A stretch of DNA of 5,821 nt, from positions 1 through 5,821 of the forward strand of contig JACRAV010000325.1 in assembly GCA_016213305.1 (NCBI GenBank), read 5' to 3'. Positions 1-4,930 of this stretch are shown piece by piece (position 1 is the first letter of the stretch; each line of letters opens with the position of its first letter). The notes under the pieces were generated by a model that worked only from the letters and a program-made list of their open reading frames with translations, searched no databases and was not told where the DNA came from. The translations under genes and the position numbers were made by a program. This DNA comes from Candidatus Zixiibacteriota bacterium. GTDB taxonomy: Bacteria; Zixibacteria; MSB-5A5; GN15; FEB-12.

Positions 1-1
1 G

Positions 2-1813
2 CCCTGTCGCGGCATCAGTCATTCACAGATCCAGCAGTCGGGCGGGATTGCTGAGGTCCTTTCCGTTTCGACTGGTGTCGATGTCCGTTCCTACGGCGCC
101 GCCGGCTCCGTGGCGACACTCTCGAACTGGGGAACCTTCAATCGCCACATGTTGCTACTCTATGATGGCCGCGTCGTGCGCGACTATTCGCTCGGCGGGT
201 TCAACCTTTCGGAGTACAGCGCCGAGGAACTCGACCGGGTGGAAATGGTCAAGGGGCCGCAGTCTGCCTACTACGGCTCGGACGCCATCGGCGGCGTGAT
301 CAACCTGATTCCGCCCAGCATGCTGGTGGACCGGATGAGAGTCTCGTCCCAGTTCGGAAGTTTCTCCTTCGGGCGGCATCATATCGAAGCCAGTCGAAAG
401 ATCGGTCGGTTTGGCGTCGGCGGCTGGGCCGAACTGATGCGATCCGACAACGATCGCTCCAATTCCGGCGTCCGACAAACCATGTTCGGCGCTCGAATTG
501 ATCATCTCTCCGCCGATTCAAGAAGCCACTTTTGGTTGAGCGGACGATTCTTCAACGACAGCGTCGGCTCTCCCGGTCCGGTGCCGCCCGCCAGCACGAT
601 TCCGACGTTCGGCGATCCCTCCGCCACCAGCTTGTATGAGCACCAGAAAGACCGCAATTACTCTTTCGACGCCCACTACGCGCTCCAGATCAATGCGCGG
701 ACCCAGATCCAGTGCGAGGCGTTCACCGAACACAAAAAGCTGACCTACTACTCCAAGTGGGAAGAGTTCTGGATGACTCCGGTCGATACCGCTCTCGGTA
801 CCACCACCTATGACAAAACATCTTCGGGAATCTCCGGCCGCATACTGCGATCCGCCGATTCATGGCGTCTGGCCGCCGGGGCCGATCTGTTGTTCGGATC
901 TCTCGATTACACGTCAACTGAAAAGACCCCAGGCGGCGAATCCCGCTCCGACTGGACCGGCCGCCAGCATCCCATCGATCTCTGGGCTGATCTGGCCCCC
1001 TGGACACAATCGCGAATTCAACCGAGTCTCAGCGGTCGCCTCCAATTCATCAAGGGGCGACCGGTGCAATCCTCGTACAATCTCGGCGGGATTGCCGTGC
1101 TGTCACCCCAATGGCGATTGAAAGTCGGTTATGGGTTTGCTTTTCGACTTCCCAGTCTGGCCGACCAGTTCGCCGGCACTCCCTATACCAGAGGCAACCC
1201 TGAACTTCAGGCCGAAACCTCCCGATCTCTGGCGGTCAGCATGACCGCCCGGACCGCCGATGACAAGCTCCGTGTCGAATCGGTCTTTTTCCGCCAGCGA
1301 GTGTCCGGGCTTATCCAGTATCTGCTCGACCCTTCGACCTTTCAATACATTCCGCTCAATGTTGATCGATTCCAGTCGGATGGCCTTGAACTTGGCGTTA
1401 CCCTTCAGCCAATCAGACAACTATCCACGGAATTCACGTCGGTATATCAGCGGGCGCGTCAAACCACCGGCGCACGGCCCGGAATGGTCGATGCGTTCTA
1501 TGTACCCAAAATTACCGGATCGGTGCAGGCCGACTATCACGTGGCGCCGCGCGCCTCGGTTGGCGCAAGTGTCCGGTACACGTCAAGGCGGTGGATAATT
1601 ATGTGGGACTCGCAGGAGAAAACCATTCGACAGGTGTACGAGCTTGGACTTGCCGGCTCGGTCGACCTGACCAGGACAACACGACTACTGGCCCGGATTG
1701 ACGATCTGACCAATCAAAAGCGCCCAAGCCAGTTCGGATACAGCCGTGCCGACGGCGACTATCCTGATGTGGGAAGGCGGCTGACGGTCAGGTTGGTCGT
1801 TACCGTGCAGTGA
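2..1813 (+). CDS. TonB-dependent outer-membrane receptor, 5'-truncated by the window edge
   Basis: This is an outer-membrane beta-barrel receptor of the TonB-dependent family, which imports a scarce ligand (siderophore, cobalamin or similar) using energy passed from the inner membrane by TonB-ExbBD. The frame is open from base 2, giving 603 visible residues ending at TGA 1811-1813. Residues 1-110 are most of the plug domain: SGGIAEVLSVSTGVDVRSYG (13-32), LLLYDGRVV (51-59), then LDRVEMVKGPQSAYYGSDAI (77-96) followed by GGVINL, all standard plug motifs. The rest is the barrel; near residues 375-415 it has GYGFAFRLPSLADQF and GNPELQAETS, the typical C-terminal barrel signature. The GTG at 110 lies inside the plug and is not the start. 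The signal peptide, TonB box and start codon are upstream of the window. Odd points: Trp43 stands where an Arg-Gly is usual, and the protein ends in Gln rather than an aromatic residue. The plug looks BtuB-like, but the ligand cannot be assigned. The gene ends at an intrinsic terminator. Confidence 0.93.
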   Translation, partial: PCRGISHSQIQQSGGIAEVLSVSTGVDVRSYGAAGSVATLSNWGTFNRHMLLLYDGRVVRDYSLGGFNLSEYSAEELDRVEMVKGPQSAYYGSDAIGGVINLIPPSMLVDRMRVSSQFGSFSFGRHHIEASRKIGRFGVGGWAELMRSDNDRSNSGVRQTMFGARIDHLSADSRSHFWLSGRFFNDSVGSPGPVPPASTIPTFGDPSATSLYEHQKDRNYSFDAHYALQINARTQIQCEAFTEHKKLTYYSKWEEFWMTPVDTALGTTTYDKTSSGISGRILRSADSWRLAAGADLLFGSLDYTSTEKTPGGESRSDWTGRQHPIDLWADLAPWTQSRIQPSLSGRLQFIKGRPVQSSYNLGGIAVLSPQWRLKVGYGFAFRLPSLADQFAGTPYTRGNPELQAETSRSLAVSMTARTADDKLRVESVFFRQRVSGLIQYLLDPSTFQYIPLNVDRFQSDGLELGVTLQPIRQLSTEFTSVYQRARQTTGARPGMVDAFYVPKITGSVQADYHVAPRASVGASVRYTSRRWIIMWDSQEKTIRQVYELGLAGSVDLTRTTRLLARIDDLTNQKRPSQFGYSRADGDYPDVGRRLTVRLVVTVQ

Positions 1814-1831
1814 TCTGACCGAAGCAGAAGG

Positions 1832-1858
1832 CCGGGCGCGCGCCCGGACTTTTTTTTT
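1832..1858 (+). terminator. Rho-independent terminator of the receptor gene
   Basis: A perfect 16-base GC-only palindrome (CCGGGCGCGCGCCCGG, 1832-1847) lies 18 nt after the receptor stop codon. It is followed, after A and C, by nine consecutive T residues (1850-1858). A stable GC hairpin plus a U tract is the classic intrinsic terminator. It separates the receptor transcript from the next gene. The T run is one-sided, so termination should act on + strand transcription. Confidence 0.93.
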
Positions 1859-1859
1859 G

Positions 1860-1882
1860 AATTGCAATTTTACGCCGCGGCG
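1860..1882. repeat. Two small palindromes in the intergenic region
   Basis: AATTGCAATT (1860-1869) and CGCCGCGGCG (1873-1882) are each perfect 10-base palindromes, three bases apart, between the terminator T tract and the next gene. They could be operator-like sites for a dimeric regulator, or chance. A related TTGCAA hexamer also occurs at 4881-4886, just upstream of the murB promoter. No known regulator motif is recognised. Confidence 0.25.
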
Positions 1883-1889
1883 GGTAGGT

Positions 1890-1901
1890 TATACGTACAA
1901 T
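1890..1901 (+). promoter_or_regulatory. Possible -10 region for the STAS-like gene
   Basis: TACAAT (1896-1901) differs from TATAAT at one base and lies 22 nt before the ATG at 1924. TATACG (1890-1895) overlaps the same AT-rich patch and resembles the surroundings of the better murB -10 (GGTTATACGTAC here, GGTATATTAGTAC there). No convincing -35 hexamer sits at 16-18 nt upstream; the best is TTTACG at 1869-1874, at the wrong spacing. A promoter is expected here because a strong terminator precedes the gene, but the exact site is uncertain. Confidence 0.3.
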
Positions 1902-1923
1902 ATTTTATGGATGCAATTAGCTT

Positions 1924-2358
1924 ATGAACGCCTGGTCGCTTGAATACTCATTCCGCGTCGATGCCGACAACGGCCTTATCTACGCCAAAATCCACGGCAT
2001 GTGGAAGGCCGAAACCGCGAAAGGGTATCACGAGGATTTCAAGGCCGAAGTCGCGCCGCTTTTGGGGAACCCGTGGGCCAAACTGGTCGATCTGTCCAAC
2101 TGGCGGACCTCCTACCCCGAAGTCAGCGGCATCATCGGCCGACACATGGCTTGGTCCCGGCAGAACGGGTGTGTACTTTCGGTGTATGTGCTCAACAATC
2201 CGAGCACTTTTCGCCAGCTCAATCAGATGTTCTCCAAGGGCGGGATCAAAGAAGTGGCCGTTACATTCCGGACGATGGCTGAGGCGGAGAAACATATCCG
2301 CGAGAACTGGATCGCCCGCCGGGGCACAGGCCCGGCCCAGCCGCGCGATATTTGCTGA
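1924..2358 (+). CDS. Small cytosolic protein with predicted STAS-like / SpoIIAA-like fold, function unknown
   Basis: A 144-residue protein that I do not recognise as a named family member. ATG 1924 is the first start after an in-frame TAG (1918-1920). No Shine-Dalgarno sequence is visible. There is no signal peptide or membrane segment, so it should be cytosolic. The apparent secondary structure alternates: strand at 7-27 (YSFRVDADNGLIYAKIHGMW), helix 31-47, strand 51-58 (WAKLVDLS), helix 66-81, strand 83-91 (CVLSVYVLN), helix 94-104, strand 110-115, and a C-terminal amphipathic helix 118-129. This beta-alpha order, with the 'G-x-W' turn after the first hairpin, a 'LVDLS' strand and a final 'F..M.EAE..I' helix, resembles the SpoIIAA-like/STAS-like domains of unknown function. 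The DSSG phosphorylation motif of classical anti-sigma-factor antagonists is absent. The tail from about 131 (basic, then Gly/Pro) looks disordered. It follows a terminator and precedes recG by 64 nt in the same direction, so it may be the first gene of that transcript. The coding call is firm; the fold call is inference. Confidence 0.8.
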   Translation: MNAWSLEYSFRVDADNGLIYAKIHGMWKAETAKGYHEDFKAEVAPLLGNPWAKLVDLSNWRTSYPEVSGIIGRHMAWSRQNGCVLSVYVLNNPSTFRQLNQMFSKGGIKEVAVTFRTMAEAEKHIRENWIARRGTGPAQPRDIC

Positions 2359-2388
2359 CGCCATCTGTCAGTTCCCCAACAATTCTGA

Positions 2389-2394
2389 TTGACT
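2389..2394 (+). promoter_or_regulatory. -35-like TTGACT upstream of recG (weak candidate)
   Basis: TTGACT lies 34 nt before the recG GTG, in the 64-nt gap after the STAS-like gene. The bases 16-18 nt downstream (AAGACT/GACTAT, about 2412-2419) are only a poor -10 match. It is listed because the same ATTGACT heptamer precedes the DUF1844 gene and murB. recG could equally be read through from the upstream gene; no terminator is seen between them. Confidence 0.2.
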
Positions 2395-2422
2395 CCCACG
2401 CCGAAAACGCCAAGACTATGGC

Positions 2423-4507
2423 GTGGCAGAACTACGTCTTTCAACGTCGCTCCAGTTTGTGAAAGGGGTCGGCCCCGCTCGGGCCGCCGTCCTTGCCGAA
2501 CACGGGCTGACAACCGTCTATGACCTGCTCCAGTACTACCCCCGCCACTACCTCGATCGGACGAGCGTTACTCCCATCCGCAACCTGAAAATCAACGCCT
2601 CGGCCACCATCATCGGGCAGGTCCGGGCGCACGGCATGCTCTTCGGCAAGAAGAAGCGATACGAAGTGATGCTCGAGGACCCTACCGGAGCGATCATGCT
2701 CTTGTTCTTCGGCGGCCTCCGGTTCTGGGAGAAGACCTTCAAGAAAGGCCAGGTCTATGCCGCCACCGGACTGGTCGGATATTTTCTGGGACTTCAGATG
2801 GTCCATCCTGATCTGGAACGCCTCGATGACGAAAGTGACAAGATGGTCCACGCCGGGCGGATCATTCCCGTCTATCCTCAGCGAAGCGAATTGACCAAAG
2901 TGGGGCTGACCAGCAAGGGGATTCGCAAACTGACGACACAGATATTCGGCATGCTCTCCGAAACGATTCCCGACCCGCTTCCACCCGCCGAATTGTCCCG
3001 GTGCAAATTGCCGGGGCTTCATGCCTCCGTCACCCACATTCACTATCCCGAAACCCGGGAGCAGATCGAGCAGAGCCGGCGGCGCCTGGCGTTCGACGAA
3101 CTGCTTCAACTACAGTACTACGTCTTCCGGAGCAAAGGCGCGAAAGACGTGATCGTCAAGGGACACTCGTATGCCGAACCGGGCGCGCTGGTTCGTCGCT
3201 TCGGCAAGGAGATTCCGTTTGTCCTCACCGACGAACAGAAAATAGCGCTTCGTGAAATTGTCGCCGATCTCCGTCAGCCGCGCCCCATGTCGCGCCTGTT
3301 GCACGGCGAAGTCGGTAGCGGCAAGACGGTGGTGGCGGTGACCGCTGCGGTGGTCGCCGCTGAAAACAATCTTCAGTGCGCCTTCATGGCTCCCACCGAA
3401 ATCCTGGCCGAACAGCACTATCGCACCTGGCATGACCGGCTGGCCAACGTGGGGGTGGAATCCGGATTGCTCCTGTCAAAACTCAGACCAAAGCAGAAAA
3501 CCGCCGTCGCCGAGGCCTGCGCCCGCGGTGATATCTCCATCCTCTTCGGCACTCACGCTCTGATCTACGACTATGTGCAATTCGCCCGCCTCGGACTGGT
3601 CGTCATCGACGAACAGCACCGCTTCGGCGTCGAACAGCGCGGTAAGCTGTACGCCAAAGGCGACAGCCCCGACTTGCTGATCATGACCGCCACGCCGATC
3701 CCGCGAACCCTGGCCCTGACTTTGTACGGCGATCTCTCTATTTCCACGATCGCGGGTCTTCCGCCGGGACGTCTGCCGATACGCACCGTCTGGCGAACCG
3801 CCGACACCCGCGACAAAATCTATCAGTTCGTGGAAGACGAAATCAAAGCCGGCGGCCAGGCATATATTGTCTATCCGTTGATTGACAAGACTGAAAATCA
3901 GGAACTGGAAAGCGTGGAGGAGGCATTCGAACAACTTTCCCAGGGCCGGTTCAAATCATACCGGCTGGGGCTGATCCATGGTCGTCTGGCGGCCGACAAG
4001 CGCGACGCCACCCTCGAACAATTTCGCGACAAGAAGATCGACATCCTTCTGTCCACCACCGTGGTTGAGGTTGGCATCGACAATCCCAACGCCACCATCA
4101 TGCTGATTGAGCACGCCGAGCGATTCGGCCTGGCGCAACTGCACCAGTTGAGGGGCAGAGTGGGGCGGGGGCCGCGCAAATCAACCGTTGTGGCGGTGGC
4201 CCATCCTCCTCTAAGCGAACTGGCCGAACAACGGCTTGAATTCTTTGCGGCTCATTTCAACGGCTTCGAAATCGCCGAGGCCGACCTCATGCTCCGCGGA
4301 CCGGGGGAGGTCTATGGCATCCGCCAGGCCGGGTTACCTGAGTTGAGAGCCGCCAATTTTGCCACCGACAAAGACCTGCTCGATTCGGCCCGGGGGGTGG
4401 TTGAAAAGTTGTTCTCGACCGGAACGCTTGACGGAGCGTATAAGAATTTGGTTAACTATCTCGAAACCACCGCTCAGGGTCGGGATGTGCATCTGGGCGG
4501 GGGATGA
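2423..4507 (+). CDS. recG: ATP-dependent DNA helicase/translocase RecG
   Basis: RecG is a cytoplasmic superfamily 2 dsDNA translocase that remodels stalled replication forks and branched DNA (fork reversal, Holliday junctions, D-/R-loops). At 694 residues it has full family length. The N-terminus (QFVKGVGPARAAVLAEHGL, 11-29, then DLLQYYPRHY 34-43) matches the usual RecG opening, and an OB-fold wedge domain follows at about 55-150. Helicase motifs are in order: Walker A GEVGSGKT (295-302, Lys301), motif Ia MAPTEILAEQH (322-332), GTHAL (376-380), Walker B DEQH (396-399) followed by RFGVEQR, motif III MTATPIPRTLAL (421-432), HGR (519-521), TTVVEVGID (545-553), and motif VI QLRGRVGRG (575-583). 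The C-terminal translocation region, with DLMLRGPGEVYGIRQAG at 621-637, is intact. The GTG at 2423 is the only usable start: an in-frame TGA is at 2390-2392 and no other start codon lies between. The ATG at 2418 is in another frame. No good ribosome binding site is visible. Small departures from the commonest motif are HGEVGSGKT (usually QGDVGSGKT) and GIDNPNA (usually GVDVPNA). The DUF1844 gene follows after 31 nt. Confidence 0.97.
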   Translation: MAELRLSTSLQFVKGVGPARAAVLAEHGLTTVYDLLQYYPRHYLDRTSVTPIRNLKINASATIIGQVRAHGMLFGKKKRYEVMLEDPTGAIMLLFFGGLRFWEKTFKKGQVYAATGLVGYFLGLQMVHPDLERLDDESDKMVHAGRIIPVYPQRSELTKVGLTSKGIRKLTTQIFGMLSETIPDPLPPAELSRCKLPGLHASVTHIHYPETREQIEQSRRRLAFDELLQLQYYVFRSKGAKDVIVKGHSYAEPGALVRRFGKEIPFVLTDEQKIALREIVADLRQPRPMSRLLHGEVGSGKTVVAVTAAVVAAENNLQCAFMAPTEILAEQHYRTWHDRLANVGVESGLLLSKLRPKQKTAVAEACARGDISILFGTHALIYDYVQFARLGLVVIDEQHRFGVEQRGKLYAKGDSPDLLIMTATPIPRTLALTLYGDLSISTIAGLPPGRLPIRTVWRTADTRDKIYQFVEDEIKAGGQAYIVYPLIDKTENQELESVEEAFEQLSQGRFKSYRLGLIHGRLAADKRDATLEQFRDKKIDILLSTTVVEVGIDNPNATIMLIEHAERFGLAQLHQLRGRVGRGPRKSTVVAVAHPPLSELAEQRLEFFAAHFNGFEIAEADLMLRGPGEVYGIRQAGLPELRAANFATDKDLLDSARGVVEKLFSTGTLDGAYKNLVNYLETTAQGRDVHLGGG

Positions 4508-4542
4508 AGGTATTGACTTTAGATCATCAGGTACGAATATGA
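4504..4542 (+). other. 12-codon mini-ORF bridging recG and the DUF1844 gene
   Basis: Starting at ATG 4504, which overlaps the recG stop as ATGA (4504-4507), a frame encodes MKVLTLDHQVRI. It stops at TGA 4540-4542, again an ATGA overlap with the DUF1844 start (4539-4542). A G-rich stretch lies directly upstream, too close to the ATG for an ideal ribosome binding site. It may be a translational-coupling leader or pure coincidence. Nothing suggests a functional peptide. Confidence 0.2.
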
Positions 4543-4871
4543 CACATGACAGTTCGCAGGCCGACATGCAGTTTATCCAACTGACCCTGAGTCTTCAGGC
4601 GGGCGCTATGGTGCAGATGGGCAAAATCGCCTCCCCCGTGACCGGGAAAATCGAACGCGACCTCACCCAGGCGCGGGCCACCATCGACCTGCTGGAGATG
4701 CTCCATCGCAAGACCAAAGGGAACCTGTCCGGCGACGAACAAACCCTGCTTGACCGTATTCTGTACGAATTGCGCCTGAATTATGTCGATGAGGCCGCCA
4801 AGGGGGGAGAGGACACCCCGGCCGGGGGGGTCAACCCAAACCCGCCATCAGCCGATACCCCCAATACATGA
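4539..4871 (+). CDS. DUF1844 domain protein
   Basis: A 110-residue protein matching the small DUF1844 family, whose biochemical role is unknown to me. The conserved core runs from FIQLTLSLQAGAMVQMGKI (12-30) through ASPVTGKIERDL (31-42) to ARATIDLLEMLHRKTKGNL (45-63) and LLDRILYELRLNYV (70-83). The 'IDLLEMLxxKTKGNL' and 'ELRxxYV' blocks are the family hallmarks. Residues 84-110 form a low-complexity Gly/Pro/Asn/Thr tail, probably disordered. ATG 4539 is chosen because the family domain begins just after it; it has AGG at 4529-4531, seven bases upstream. The frame is open back to 4359, but that part overlaps recG and reads as unrelated sequence. There is no signal peptide or membrane segment. 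It lies 31 nt after recG with no terminator between, so co-transcription is likely. The tail is encoded by G-rich DNA with a G6 (4802-4807) and a G7 run (4824-4830), where sequencing error or slippage could change the last residues. Confidence 0.9.
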   Translation: MTHDSSQADMQFIQLTLSLQAGAMVQMGKIASPVTGKIERDLTQARATIDLLEMLHRKTKGNLSGDEQTLLDRILYELRLNYVDEAAKGGEDTPAGGVNPNPPSADTPNT

Positions 4872-4887
4872 TTGGAACTGTTGCAAA

Positions 4888-4915
4888 TTGACTTTGCCCC
4901 TCATTTTGGTATATT
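4888..4915 (+). promoter_or_regulatory. Sigma-70-type promoter of murB
   Basis: TTGACT (4888-4893, five of six bases to the -35 consensus) and TATATT (4910-4915, five of six to the -10) are separated by 16 bases, in the 59-nt gap between the DUF1844 gene and murB. This is the best promoter match in the window. The expected start of transcription (about 4921-4923) would leave only about 8-10 nt before the murB ATG at 4931. Confidence 0.7.
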
Positions 4916-4930
4916 AGTACGAGTTTGAGC

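Noticed and set aside
110..112. GTG as the start of the TonB receptor
   Set aside because: The frame upstream of it, back to base 2, encodes good plug-domain sequence, so the true start is outside the window.
1940..2392. 150-codon + strand frame overlapping the STAS-like gene
   Set aside because: Pro/Arg/Ser-rich composition typical of an out-of-frame reading. The frame at 1924 has a better amphipathic pattern and sits just after the promoter-like patch.
2418..2462. ATG five bases before the recG GTG, a 14-codon ORF
   Set aside because: It is out of frame with recG and ends quickly. The peptide has no feature of interest, and RecG homology starts at the GTG.
2441..3109. 222-codon open frame on the - strand inside recG
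   Set aside because: It lies entirely antisense to recG, which has complete family motifs. Its protein is rich in Gly, Asp, Arg and Val without any recognisable domain, as expected from the complement of GC-rich codons.
3882..3887. Perfect -35 hexamer TTGACA within recG
   Set aside because: It encodes the conserved 'PLIDK' segment of RecG, and no suitable -10 or downstream gene start follows.
4359..4538. 60-residue N-terminal extension of the DUF1844 protein
   Set aside because: It overlaps the 3' end of recG and reads as non-homologous sequence; the DUF1844 family begins near the ATG at 4539.
4513..4540. TTGACT before the DUF1844 gene as a full promoter
   Set aside because: The matching -10 position would fall on the start codon region (GAATAT), so it could not drive the complete gene. 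It is kept only as part of the repeated-heptamer finding.
4816..4827. CCCCGGCCGGGG palindrome as a terminator
   Set aside because: It is inside the DUF1844 coding tail and is followed by G residues, not a T tract.
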